Assembly (NCBI GenBank): GCA_016210205.1
Contig: JACQUO010000023.1
Coordinates: forward strand, 188,012-252,011
Source: Chloroflexota bacterium
Lineage (GTDB): Bacteria > Chloroflexota > Dehalococcoidia > JACQUO01
DNA length: 64,000 bases
Direction: 5' to 3'
Position 1 is the first letter of the stretch. The number at the start of each line of letters is the position of its first letter. Below are positions 38,048 to 47,853 of this stretch, in pieces. Made by a program: the position numbers and the translations under genes. The notes under the pieces were generated by a model. That model saw only the letters and a program-made list of their open reading frames with translations, was not told where the DNA came from and did not search any database.

Positions 38048-38395
38048 TTAGGCTTCGTTCACGCTCACTAAAATGGCGGCGTTGGCCACCACCGCGTAGT
38101 TCACGGGACGGCTGCCGTTGGCCACCCGAAGGCCTCCCCGCACTATCTTGAGGGAGGTATGCCCCACCGGCAGGATGCTCAACACATCTGAGGCCACCAC
38201 CTCCTGCGGTTTGGGGACAGCGATGGTGATATCTATGTGCAGCTTGCCTAAGTCTGAGATGCCCAGGGCCCGCAAGAAAAGCATCGAGCCGTGGTGGATG
38301 GCGTCGTCCACGGCCCTACGGGCGGCCTTGGTATAGTCCTCGCCCTCCAGGTCCATGCCTATCCCCAACTCGAGCAAACAGCGTTTTAGCGCCAT
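38048..38395 (-). CDS. Lin0512 family protein (paralog 2)
   Basis: 'KRCLLELGIGMDLEGEDYTKAARRAVDDAIHHGSMLFL'; colinear with the neighbouring ORF. Confidence 0.85.
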   Translation of the reverse strand: MALKRCLLELGIGMDLEGEDYTKAARRAVDDAIHHGSMLFLRALGISDLGKLHIDITIAVPKPQEVVASDVLSILPVGHTSLKIVRGGLRVANGSRPVNYAVVANAAILVSVNEA

Positions 38396-38610
38396 AGCCC
38401 TTCCTCCTGGTCTGCCTTTGGGTTGGGAGTTTTCCTTCTACCTATCATACCTTCCCTGTCAACAATAAAAGGCAGTCTTGACAATACCGCAGGCAGCCCC
38501 GAGGAGAAAATCGCCGAAAAGAGGCGAAAAGAAGAGGCCGAGCCTATACCTTGCCCGGCGCCTCCAGTGAATTGCGAGGCCGCTGGGCCCCCGGCAACGA
38601 GCCCCATCCC

Positions 38611-38904
38611 TTAAAAGAAATGCTCCAACTCTATCTCGTAGTCCAGGAGCTCCGCGTCGTCCCCGATGGATTCCACATAGGCCACCACTTTGGAGAGCAT
38701 CTCGTTGGCGTGACGGGGGTCGTTGCTGACGCAGGCAAACCCCACGGCCACCAACTGCCAGGAGTCGTTATCCCCCACCTCGGCGATGGCCACATTGTAG
38801 CGGTTCTTCACCCGCTGGGTCAGGGAGCGCAGAAACTGGCGTTTACCTTTCAGGCTATTCCCTTCAGGCAGGCGGAAAAGGACCCGGCAAACGCCCACAT
38901 GCAT
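38611..38904 (-). CDS. DUF503 domain-containing protein
   Basis: 'VLFRLPEGNSLKGKRQFLRSLTQRVKNRYNVAIAEVGDNDSWQLVAVGFACVSND'. Confidence 0.9.
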   Translation of the reverse strand: MHVGVCRVLFRLPEGNSLKGKRQFLRSLTQRVKNRYNVAIAEVGDNDSWQLVAVGFACVSNDPRHANEMLSKVVAYVESIGDDAELLDYEIELEHFF

Positions 38905-38940
38905 AGCACCGCTCCCCCCTAATACCGCCCCGGCAAAGGG

Positions 38941-38972
38941 AAAGGCCGGCCCCGGTCAGGGGCACGGCCTTT
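38941..38972 (-). terminator. Hairpin terminator downstream of zinc-ribbon gene
   Basis: AAAGGCCG...CGGCCTTT stem with inner GCCCC/GGGGC. Confidence 0.55.
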
Positions 38973-38989
38973 CGAGCTTGCCTACTTAG

Positions 38990-39277
38990 TTAGGCCCGCT
39001 GGCTGCGCGTCTTGGCGAAGCAATCGTTGCAGTAGACGGGCTTGTCCAGCCGAGGCTGGAACGGCACTTGCGCTTCGTTGCCGCAGGAAGCACAGATAAC
39101 CTTGAACATCTCCCTGCTGCCACCAGCGCGAGACTGTCTGCGGGACGAGCGGCATTCGGGGCAACGGGCTGGCTCATTCATCAGCCCGCGGGAGAGGTAA
39201 AACTCCTGCTCCCCCACCGTGAAGACGAACTGCGCGCCGCATTCTCGGCAGACTAGCGTCTTGTCCGTAAACGGCAT
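38990..39277 (-). CDS. Double zinc-ribbon (CxxC) protein
   Basis: 'DKTLVCRECGAQFVFTVGEQEFYLSRGLMNEPARCPECR' plus 'VICASCGNEAQVPFQPRLDKPVYCNDCF'. Confidence 0.88.
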   Translation of the reverse strand: MPFTDKTLVCRECGAQFVFTVGEQEFYLSRGLMNEPARCPECRSSRRQSRAGGSREMFKVICASCGNEAQVPFQPRLDKPVYCNDCFAKTRSQRA

Positions 39278-39532
39278 CTCCTACCCTCCTTCATGAAAAT
39301 TAGCACCCCTGGGTGTTCGATGCGGTTTACGGCCTGGGACCCCTTTTTGTGGGGAGGCAGGTCTGCCTCCCTCTCCTTACCCGTACCGGTCTCCTTCTCC
39401 TTGGGTTTTCCTTGGGTTCAGCGCTTGCGTAACAGCACGAACCATGGAGCGCCGTGAAGCATTATACCGCCACTTTTGCTGATTTGCAAGCCCCAGCTTA
39501 TAGATAGAGCAGGCTCAACTTTCATCTCACCT

Positions 39533-42214
39533 TCACGGCAACTGAGCGAAGCGCTCCCTCAAGCGAGCCAGCCGGTCCTGATGCTCCTCCAGTCGGGCCC
39601 GCTCCTTGGCCACCACCGGCTGGGGAGCCCTGGCCAAGAAGGCAGCGTCTGCCAGCTTGGCGGAGAGGCGTTCCACTTCCTCCAGGGCGCCGTCCATGTC
39701 CTTTTGGAGGCGCTGCCGCTCCTTGTCCAGGTTCACCAGGCCCCGCAGGGGCAGATAGACCTGCGCCTCCGGGAGCACTACGGTCACCGCCGCTGTCGCC
39801 ACTTCCCCTTCCTGGCCCGGGCGCGCCAGTCGCAGCGGCTCCACCCGGGCCAGGCGCTGGATGTAGCTGGCATAGGGCTCCAGCGCCCCGGGGGTGGCGG
39901 TGACCACCGTGGCCTCCAAGAAGCGAGACGGCTCCACCTTGTGCTCGGCCCGGGCGTTGCGGATACCCCGGACGATGGCGATGACCTGGCCCATCTCCGC
40001 CTCCTCTTTGGGAGCGCGGGCCACCAAATTCGGGGCGGGGAAGGGAGCCACCATGATGGACTCGGCGGGAAGCCCTTGCCAGGAGACAGCGCCCCGAAGG
40101 CGCTGCCAAATCTCCTCGGTGATGAAGGGCATGAAGGGATGGAGCAGCCTCAAGGAGCGCTCCAGCACATGGGCCAGGACTGGCGCCGGGGACGGGTGCG
40201 CGCCCAGGCGCAGCTTGGCCATCTCGATATACCAGTCGCAGAACTCCCCCCAGAGGAAGTCCTGGATTTCCTTCTGGGCCTCGCTGAACTGGAAGCTCTC
40301 CAGGCGCTGGCCCACCGCCTCCACCACGCCGTTGAGGCGGCTCAAAATCCAGCGGTCCTCGGGGAGGAGGTCGCCCGTAGGAGCAACATCCCACGGCAGG
40401 CGCTGTCCCGGCGGCAGATTGATGAGGATGAAGCGAGCGGCGTTCCACAGCTTGTTGGTGAAGTTGCGGCTGGCCTCCAGCCGCTGGGGGGAGAGCTTCA
40501 TGTCCTGGCCGGGGGCCGTGCCCGTAGTCAGGGCGTTGCGCAGGGCATCGGTGCCGTATTGGTCCATGGCCTCCAAGGGGTTGATGACATTGCCCCGCGA
40601 CTTGCTCATCTTCTCCCCCTTCTCGTCCCGGATGAGGCCGTGGAGATAGACAGTGCGGAAGGGGACCTGGCCGGTGTTCTCCAGGCCCATCATAATCATT
40701 CGGGCCACCCAGAAGAAGAGGTTGTCGTAGCCCGTCTCCATGACGCTGGTGGGGTAGAAGTAGCGCCGGTCCGGGGTGTCCTGGGGCCAGCCCAGGGTGG
40801 AGTGGGGCCAGAGGGCCGAGGAGAACCAGGTGTCCAGGACATCGGGGTCCTGCTGGAGGTCATGAGAGCCACAGTGTCGGCAGGCCCGGGGGTCTTCCAG
40901 GGGCACGGTGAGGCCGCCGCAGGCCCCGCAATACCACACGGGGATGCGGTGCCCCCACCAGAGCTGGCGGGAGATGCACCAGTCCCGGATGTTCGCCATC
41001 CAGTTGTCATAGACCTTGGTGAAGCGCTCCGGGAGGATTTTTATGCGCCCGTCGGCCACCGCCTCCCGGGCTGGCGCCGCCAGGGGCGCAATCCGCACGA
41101 ACCACTGCAGGCTGACGATGGGCTCCACCATGGTCTGGCAGCGCTGGCAGTGGCCTGCGGTGAGGAGGTAAGGCTCGGTCTTCACCAGGAAGCCCTTCTC
41201 CTGCAGGTCCGCCAGCAGGGCCTGGCGGCACTGGTAGCGCTCCAAGCCCTGATAAGGGCCAGCGGCTGCGGACATAGTCGCATCGGCCTCGAAGATGTTG
41301 ATAGTGGGCAGGCGATGGCGCTGGGCAATCTCAAAGTCCGTGGGGTCGTGGGCGGGGGTCACCTTCACCGCCCCGGTGCCGAAGGCGGGGTCCACCGCCT
41401 CGTCAGGGATGATGGGGAGGGGCCGGTTCAGGATGGGGAGCACTGCTCGTTTCCCCACCAGACTGCGGTAGCGGCCGTCCCGGGGGTTCACCGCCACGGC
41501 GGTGTCCCCCAGCATGGTCTCCGGCCGCGTGGTGGCCACGGTGATGTGCCCGCGGCCGTCCTCTAGAGGATAGCGGATGTGCCACAGGGAGCTGTTATGC
41601 GTCTGGTGCTCCACTTCCAGGTCCGAGAGGGCGGTGGCGCAGCGGGGGCACCAGTTGATGATGCGCTCCCCCCGGTAGATGAGGCCCTTCTCGTAGAGGC
41701 GGACGAAGGTGGTGCGCACCGCCAGGCTGGGGCCGGGGTCCATGGTGAAGCGCTCCCGGGTCCAGTCGCAGGAGGCCCCCAAGCGTCGGTGCTGGTCGGC
41801 GATGATGGGACGGTATTTGACGGCCCATTCCATCATCCGCTCCATGAATCCCTCTCGCCCCAGGTCGTGGCGGCTCTTGCCCTCGGTGGCCAGGAGCCGC
41901 TCCACGACGTTCTGGGCGGCGATGCCCGCATGGTCCTCCCCGGGCAGCCATAGGGCAGGCTCCCCCCGCATCCGGTGCCAGCGAGCCATGATGTCCTCTA
42001 AGGTGGCGGTGACGGCGTGGCCCAGGTGCAGCTCCCCGGTGATGTTAGGGGGCGGCATGATAATCACGAAGGGCTGGCGGCCCGGCTCTACCTGGGGGGT
42101 GAAATAGCCACGCTCCTCCCAATGGGCATACCACTTCTGTTCCACTGGGCGTGGGTCGTAGGCTTTGGGGATTTCACCCGCGGCTGCCATGGCATCCATG
42201 AGCACCTCCCACAA
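39533..42214 (-). CDS. valS: Valyl-tRNA synthetase
   Basis: 'PPPNITGELHLGHA' (HIGH-type), 'KMSKSRGNVINPLE' (KMSKS), C-terminal coiled coil. Confidence 0.95.
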   Translation of the reverse strand: MWEVLMDAMAAAGEIPKAYDPRPVEQKWYAHWEERGYFTPQVEPGRQPFVIIMPPPNITGELHLGHAVTATLEDIMARWHRMRGEPALWLPGEDHAGIAAQNVVERLLATEGKSRHDLGREGFMERMMEWAVKYRPIIADQHRRLGASCDWTRERFTMDPGPSLAVRTTFVRLYEKGLIYRGERIINWCPRCATALSDLEVEHQTHNSSLWHIRYPLEDGRGHITVATTRPETMLGDTAVAVNPRDGRYRSLVGKRAVLPILNRPLPIIPDEAVDPAFGTGAVKVTPAHDPTDFEIAQRHRLPTINIFEADATMSAAAGPYQGLERYQCRQALLADLQEKGFLVKTEPYLLTAGHCQRCQTMVEPIVSLQWFVRIAPLAAPAREAVADGRIKILPERFTKVYDNWMANIRDWCISRQLWWGHRIPVWYCGACGGLTVPLEDPRACRHCGSHDLQQDPDVLDTWFSSALWPHSTLGWPQDTPDRRYFYPTSVMETGYDNLFFWVARMIMMGLENTGQVPFRTVYLHGLIRDEKGEKMSKSRGNVINPLEAMDQYGTDALRNALTTGTAPGQDMKLSPQRLEASRNFTNKLWNAARFILINLPPGQRLPWDVAPTGDLLPEDRWILSRLNGVVEAVGQRLESFQFSEAQKEIQDFLWGEFCDWYIEMAKLRLGAHPSPAPVLAHVLERSLRLLHPFMPFITEEIWQRLRGAVSWQGLPAESIMVAPFPAPNLVARAPKEEAEMGQVIAIVRGIRNARAEHKVEPSRFLEATVVTATPGALEPYASYIQRLARVEPLRLARPGQEGEVATAAVTVVLPEAQVYLPLRGLVNLDKERQRLQKDMDGALEEVERLSAKLADAAFLARAPQPVVAKERARLEEHQDRLARLRERFAQLP

Positions 42215-42424
42215 GACGGAAAAGGCAACCCATTTTAATCACTCCCCAATCCTGGCGTCAATGCAGGCCCTGGCCACCCGGTCAGGGCGAGCCAGGCATC
42301 CCCAAGGAACCCTGGCTTCCTTGGCTTTGCTCCAACTTCCCCAAAAGCCCTTCGTCTTGACTTGCCTCCCTCAAGGTGCTAGGATTTTTTTGCCAAACCG
42401 AAGGGGAAGCAAATCGCCCTGGCC

Positions 42425-43054
42425 TTGGCGCAATTGAGGCAAATGATAGTCATTGGGGTTACGGGGGGCATCGGCACGGGCAAGTCCTTTGTCTCTGGCT
42501 ACCTGCAGGAGTGGGGGGCCGCCGTAATCAACGCTGACAAGGTGGGCCACGAGGCCCTGAAGAAGGGGACCAAGGTCCACGCCGACATCGTCGCGGCATG
42601 GGGGCCTGGTCTCCTGACTCCCGAGGGGGAGATTGACCGCAAGAAGCTGGGAAGCATCGTCTTCGGCAACCCCCAGGCCCTGGCTCGCCTCAACGGCATC
42701 ATCCACCCCCAGATGGCCCAGATGATGGCCCAGGAGATTGACCGCCTGCGCCGGCAGGGGGTGGAGATGGTGGTGCTGGAGGCGGCCATCCTCATCGAGG
42801 CCGGCTGGCAGGGCCTAGTGGACGAGGTGTGGATGACCACCGCCCCTGAGGAGGCAGTGGTAAAGCGTCTGGCGGGCCGGGACGGCCTGGCCGCAGAGCA
42901 GGTGCGGGCCCGCATCCGCTCGCAGATGCCCGCGGAGGAGCGAGCCAAGCACGCCACCGTCCTCATCAACACCGACCAGGACCTGGCCGCGACCAAGGCC
43001 GAGGTGCGCAAGCTCTGGGAGCGGCTCAAGGGCCACGGCCCGGCGAGGAACTAG
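42425..43054 (+). CDS. coaE: Dephospho-CoA kinase
   Basis: 'IVIGVTGGIGTGKSFVSGYLQEWGAAVINADKVGHE'. Confidence 0.93.
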   Translation: MAQLRQMIVIGVTGGIGTGKSFVSGYLQEWGAAVINADKVGHEALKKGTKVHADIVAAWGPGLLTPEGEIDRKKLGSIVFGNPQALARLNGIIHPQMAQMMAQEIDRLRRQGVEMVVLEAAILIEAGWQGLVDEVWMTTAPEEAVVKRLAGRDGLAAEQVRARIRSQMPAEERAKHATVLINTDQDLAATKAEVRKLWERLKGHGPARN

Positions 43055-43096
43055 TCCCATACATTTTCCCCCAACCTAGAGAAGAGGCGCAAAGGC

Positions 43097-43987
43097 ATGA
43101 CCACAGAAGGAATCCGGGGCAACTATCTGGAACATATGGTGGAGGAGTACACCCTCCACACCGAGCCTTACTACCTGCCCATTGCCGATGAGGTGGAGAT
43201 TTTCGAGGCGGCCTACTCCTTGAAGATACCCGTGCTCCTTAAGGGCCCCACAGGCTGCGGTAAGACTCGCTTTTTGGAATACATGGCCTGGCGGCTGGCC
43301 CGGCCCGTGACGGCCATCCGCTCCCGAGCCCACTCGGCCAAAGACGGGGTCTCCCTGCCTTTGGTGACGGTGGCCTGCCACGAGGACCTGACCTCCAGCG
43401 ACCTGGTGGGGCGCTACCTCCTGGAAGGGGACTCCACCCGCTGGATTGACGGCCCCCTGACCCGGGCGGTCAAAGCCGGGGCCATCTGCTACCTGGACGA
43501 GATTGTGGAGGCCCGCAAGGACACCACCGTCCTCATCCATCCCCTCACGGACCACCGCCGCATCCTGCCCGTGGAGAAGAAGGGCCAGGTGATTGAGGCC
43601 AGCGATGGGTTCATCCTGGTGGTCTCCTATAACCCCGGCTATCAGAGCGCCATGAAGGACTTGAAGCAGAGCACCCGCCAGCGCTTCCTGGCCATCGAGT
43701 TCCACTATCCGCCGCGAGAGTCGGAGAAGAGGATTATCCAGCACGAAGGCGGCGTGGCTGAGGAGCTGGCCTGGGAGTTGGCCAAGCTGGGGGAGAAGGT
43801 GCGCAACCTCCGGGAGCATGGGCTTCGGGAGGGCGTGAGCACCCGCCTCCTCATCTACGCTGCCAAGCTTATCAAGCAGGGCATCGCGCCCCGGAAGGCC
43901 TGCCAGGTGGCCATCACCTGGCCTCTCACCGATGACACTGAGGTGCAGCACAGCATCGAGGAGGTCATCACCTCCATCTTTGAGTGA
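43097..43987 (+). CDS. CbbQ/NirQ/NorQ-type MoxR AAA+ ATPase
   Basis: '[22 protein letters not shown]', '[25 protein letters not shown]', C-terminal CbbQ-like region. Confidence 0.88.
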   Translation: MTTEGIRGNYLEHMVEEYTLHTEPYYLPIADEVEIFEAAYSLKIPVLLKGPTGCGKTRFLEYMAWRLARPVTAIRSRAHSAKDGVSLPLVTVACHEDLTSSDLVGRYLLEGDSTRWIDGPLTRAVKAGAICYLDEIVEARKDTTVLIHPLTDHRRILPVEKKGQVIEASDGFILVVSYNPGYQSAMKDLKQSTRQRFLAIEFHYPPRESEKRIIQHEGGVAEELAWELAKLGEKVRNLREHGLREGVSTRLLIYAAKLIKQGIAPRKACQVAITWPLTDDTEVQHSIEEVITSIFE

Positions 43988-43996
43988 AGCGGCTTC

Positions 43997-44566
43997 ATGA
44001 AAGAACACCTGCGACAAATTCTTAATAGCCGCCAGCGGAAGCTCTTGGCAGTGGATGGCCACAAGCCCGCCGCGGTGCTGGTGCCCCTCTACGGCGAGGA
44101 GGGCCACTACAACCTGGTCTTCACCCGCCGCACGGAGACGGTGGAGCACCACAAGGGGCAAATTTCCTTCCCCGGCGGGGGCCGGGACCGGGATGACCCC
44201 AATCTGGAGGCCACAGCCATCCGGGAGACCCATGAGGAAATCGGGGTCCGCGGGGAGGACATAGAAATCCTGGGCCCACTGGACGACATCCGCACCGTTT
44301 CCAGCCGCTATCACATCACCCCCTTTGTGGCCACCATACGCTATCCCTACAGCTTCACCATGGGCCCTCAGGAGACGGCTGAGGTGCTATGCATCCCCCT
44401 GTCCGCCCTGGCCGCCCCCGGCTGCTACCGCAAGGACCTCCTCACTCAGGGAGGGCAGACCATAAACACCTTCTTCTACGAGCACCAGGGCCACAAGATT
44501 TGGGGGGCTACAGCCTTCATCCTCAAGCAGTTTCTGGAGCTGGCTCTGGAGAGCAGCACCCCATGA
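43997..44566 (+). CDS. NUDIX hydrolase (CoA pyrophosphatase-like)
   Basis: Nudix box 'GGGRDRDDPNLEATAIRETHEEIGV'. Confidence 0.9.
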   Translation: MKEHLRQILNSRQRKLLAVDGHKPAAVLVPLYGEEGHYNLVFTRRTETVEHHKGQISFPGGGRDRDDPNLEATAIRETHEEIGVRGEDIEILGPLDDIRTVSSRYHITPFVATIRYPYSFTMGPQETAEVLCIPLSALAAPGCYRKDLLTQGGQTINTFFYEHQGHKIWGATAFILKQFLELALESSTP

Positions 44567-47500
44567 GCCAGGCTGAGCTGACCCGCATCGAGAAGAAGCT
44601 CCAGGAGCTCTCCCCGCAGCTGCACCAGAGCTTCCAGGCGGCGGCCCCGGCCCTGAAGTCCCGACTGGAAGAGAGCGACCTCATCGCCTGGGCCCAGGAC
44701 GGCCTTACCATCGCCGGCCCCACCTCACGGACTTGGGAGGCCGGGTGGGAGTACTTCCTGGCCAGCCCCACGGTGGCCCAGGCCCTGACGAGCAGCGAGT
44801 TCGCCGCCTGGGCTCAGTGGGGGAAGCTCCTGGCCCGGGAGTCACCCACCCTGGCCTGCTCCTTCTTCAAGGCCAGCATCAAGGTGGTATCCCACCTTTC
44901 CCCCCATGACCTGGGCACCTGGGCCCAGTTGGGCAAGAGCCTATACCAGGGGAACTGGCGCTCGGGAACCCTGGCCTGCGCCTTCTTTGACGCCAGCGAC
45001 ACCCTGGTCCCCCACACTGAGATGCTGGTCTTGGACCATTTCGTCCAGTTTTTGGACAAGCTAGCCCAGAAGTCCCCGGACCTGGCCCTGTCCATCGTGG
45101 GCGCCGCGGGGGAGGTCTTCCATGAGGTAGAGCGCCCGGACCAGCTTCACTTCCTGGCGGTGGCCTCGGCCCTGGCCGAGACCAGCCCCACTGATGTCAA
45201 GCCTTACCTTCGGGCCGGCTCTAAAATCATCGCCAAGGTGGCCCCCCAGCAGCGGGCCCGGTTCCTCACCCTGGCCCAGCGCCTGGCCCTCCAGAGCGGG
45301 AGCGATACCCTGCCCTTCATCATCGACGGCTCCTGGGCCCTGGGGGAGATAGCCCCGGACCTCCATCCCCTGCTCCTGTCCCTGGCGGAGAGACTCATGG
45401 CCCTGGCCCCTGGCCTGGCCATCGCCTTCCTCAAGAACAGCCCCGCCCTCATCTCCCGGCTCAAGCTGGAGGACCTGGACACCTGGTACCAGGAGGGGGT
45501 GCGGCTCTACCAGACCACCCCCGAGGCGGGCCTGGCCTTCTTCAAGCTGGAGTCCTCCCACAGCGAGGCTCTGCTGAGCCATCTCTCCTGCCGGGTGGAG
45601 TTGGGCCAAATAGTGGACACCCTGCAGATGTATGTCACCGCCCTCACCGGCAAGGAGGTGGGGGTGGCTACCACTGACAGCCTGGTAAAAAAGAGAGTGG
45701 GCTGGACCGCCCAGGATCGGCCCACCACCGAGGGCATGTCCATCTTCCTGCCCGGCTTCGTGGAGCGCTATGAGACCAAAAAGGAGAACTTCACCTGGTA
45801 TAAGGTGGCCTCCACCCACCAGTCCGCCCACATCGAGTTCGCCAGCTTTGAGTTCGACTTCCTGCGGGAGGCCCTGGTCTTCAGCAACCTCCGTCCCGAG
45901 CTGGCCAAACGGGCCAAGAAGGACGGCCATGTCACCGACCTGGAGCGCTTCTTCGACCTCTTCTCCGAGCGCAAGCTGGCCAAGGATGTCTTCACCACGG
46001 TAGAGGATGCCCGCATCGACGCTCGTGTCTGCCACGAATATCGGGGCTTGCGGCCGGCCTATCAAGGGGTACAGCGAGACTCCGTCCAGGAAAGGCCTCC
46101 CTTCTTCCGCCTGACCCTGAGGGAAGCCTTCCTGGAGATACTGACCCGCATCGGCCTGGGCAGCGAGGAGCAGTTCAATGTCCCGCCCAAGGTGCGGCCG
46201 CATCTAAAATGGTGCCGGGAGCTTTTAAGCCAGGCCCAGCTGCCCCAAGCCACCGTGGAGGACGCCGCCGAGGCCACCATCCGCCTCTACGCCATCCTGC
46301 TCCAGGTGCCCAACGAGATAGCGCCCCAGGAGGACTGGCAGACTGCGCCACAGCCAGGGGAGTCCGAGGCACCCCCCGTCCAGGACTTCGACGACCCCCA
46401 CTGGTTCGACATGCTCCAGGAAGGCGAGGGGGGCCAGGAGGAGGAGCCCGAGCCTGACCAGGAACGCCCGGAGGTGGACTACCGGGGTGACTTCAAGCCG
46501 GAGTTGGTCCAGCTCATGATGAAGATGAAGCTGGCCGAGGGCCAGCAGGGTCAGAAACCGGGCGTCCCCATGACCGAGGAGGAGCTTCGCCAACTCTTGG
46601 AGAAGACTGCCGAGTTGGATATCACCATGGATCTCTCCGGAGACATGTCTCAAATCTCCCAACTCTTCGCCCACAACATCCTGGAGCAGATGGGCATGGA
46701 GAAGATGACCACCTCGGAGGATAAGGCCCCACCCCGGCCCCAGGGGCCCGACCGCACCGCCGGAGAGCCCCTGCAGGAGGAGCCCCAGACCTTCCTCTAC
46801 GACGAGTGGGACTTCCGGGCGGGCGACTATAAGCCTCGCTGGTGCCGGGTGCGCCAGAAGCCCATGGAGGAGGGCACGCCCGATTTCTACAAGCGAACCC
46901 TGGAGACCTACTCCGGCCTGGTGGCCCAAATCAAACGCCAGTTTGAGCTCCTGGCCCCCGAGGGCGTGCGCAAGGTCAGGCGCCTCCCCGACGGTGAGGA
47001 TTACGAGATGGACGCTGTCATCGAGGCGGTGGCGGATGCCAAGGCAGGCACTACCCCCAGCGAGAAGCTCTATTGGCAGCGCAAGAAGGTGGAGCGGGAT
47101 GTGGCCATCGCCTTCCTCCTGGACATGAGCGCCTCCACCGCGGAGATTATCACCGAGAGCAAGCGTGGCAGCTCTGACCCCATCCCCGACAACCCGCGGC
47201 AGTACCTGGCCTGGCTCCAGGGTCAGCGCACCGGCGACGAGCGGCGCTACCAGCGCATTATCGACGTCGAGAAGGAGAGCATCGTCCTCCTCATCAAAGC
47301 CTTAGAGACCATGGGGGACGCCTACGGTATCTACGGCTTCTCCAGCTACGGACGGGAGAATGTGGAGTTCTACACCATCAAGGATATTGGGGAGTCCTTC
47401 AGCGACCGGGTGAAACGGCGTATCGACAAGGTATCCCCCATGCACGCCACCCGCATGGGCCCTGCCATCCGCCACGCCACCAGCAAGCTGGCCGCCCAGG

Positions 47501-47778
47501 ATGCCAAGACCAAAATCCTCTTCCTGGTGAGCGACGGCCGGCCCCAGGACCAGGGATACTCTCGGGACGGCGTGGAGAAAGAATACGCCATCCATGATAC
47601 CAAGATGGCTCTAAACGAGGCCAAGAGGAAACAAATCACCCCCTTCTGCCTCACCGTGGACAAGGCCGGCCACGGCTACCTCAAGACTATGTGCGAGGAT
47701 ATGGGCTACGAGGTGGTGACGGAAATCGAGTCTCTGCCCACCCGCATCCTCAACCTCTACCGCCGCCTGGCATTCTAA
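44563..47778 (+). CDS. NorD/CbbO-type von Willebrand factor A protein
   Basis: C-terminal VWA with MIDAS 'FLLDMSASTAE'; long helical N-terminal region; ATG overlaps the NUDIX stop. The supplied ORF start (44389) is over-extended. Confidence 0.87.
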   Translation: MSQAELTRIEKKLQELSPQLHQSFQAAAPALKSRLEESDLIAWAQDGLTIAGPTSRTWEAGWEYFLASPTVAQALTSSEFAAWAQWGKLLARESPTLACSFFKASIKVVSHLSPHDLGTWAQLGKSLYQGNWRSGTLACAFFDASDTLVPHTEMLVLDHFVQFLDKLAQKSPDLALSIVGAAGEVFHEVERPDQLHFLAVASALAETSPTDVKPYLRAGSKIIAKVAPQQRARFLTLAQRLALQSGSDTLPFIIDGSWALGEIAPDLHPLLLSLAERLMALAPGLAIAFLKNSPALISRLKLEDLDTWYQEGVRLYQTTPEAGLAFFKLESSHSEALLSHLSCRVELGQIVDTLQMYVTALTGKEVGVATTDSLVKKRVGWTAQDRPTTEGMSIFLPGFVERYETKKENFTWYKVASTHQSAHIEFASFEFDFLREALVFSNLRPELAKRAKKDGHVTDLERFFDLFSERKLAKDVFTTVEDARIDARVCHEYRGLRPAYQGVQRDSVQERPPFFRLTLREAFLEILTRIGLGSEEQFNVPPKVRPHLKWCRELLSQAQLPQATVEDAAEATIRLYAILLQVPNEIAPQEDWQTAPQPGESEAPPVQDFDDPHWFDMLQEGEGGQEEEPEPDQERPEVDYRGDFKPELVQLMMKMKLAEGQQGQKPGVPMTEEELRQLLEKTAELDITMDLSGDMSQISQLFAHNILEQMGMEKMTTSEDKAPPRPQGPDRTAGEPLQEEPQTFLYDEWDFRAGDYKPRWCRVRQKPMEEGTPDFYKRTLETYSGLVAQIKRQFELLAPEGVRKVRRLPDGEDYEMDAVIEAVADAKAGTTPSEKLYWQRKKVERDVAIAFLLDMSASTAEIITESKRGSSDPIPDNPRQYLAWLQGQRTGDERRYQRIIDVEKESIVLLIKALETMGDAYGIYGFSSYGRENVEFYTIKDIGESFSDRVKRRIDKVSPMHATRMGPAIRHATSKLAAQDAKTKILFLVSDGRPQDQGYSRDGVEKEYAIHDTKMALNEAKRKQITPFCLTVDKAGHGYLKTMCEDMGYEVVTEIESLPTRILNLYRRLAF

Positions 47779-47853
47779 AGCCCCCAGACACAACGCAAAG
47801 TATAGAGCGCTCCCTCTAGCGAGGAAGCGCTCTTCAGTTTTACCTTCGGGCCG

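Noticed and set aside
39476-41566. 696-aa plus-strand ORF opposite valS
   Set aside because: Antisense to valS with clear HIGH/KMSKS motifs on the other strand.
42215-42424. Possible T-box leader upstream of valS
   Set aside because: No T-box bound sequence or terminator/antiterminator pair could be recognised on the minus strand.
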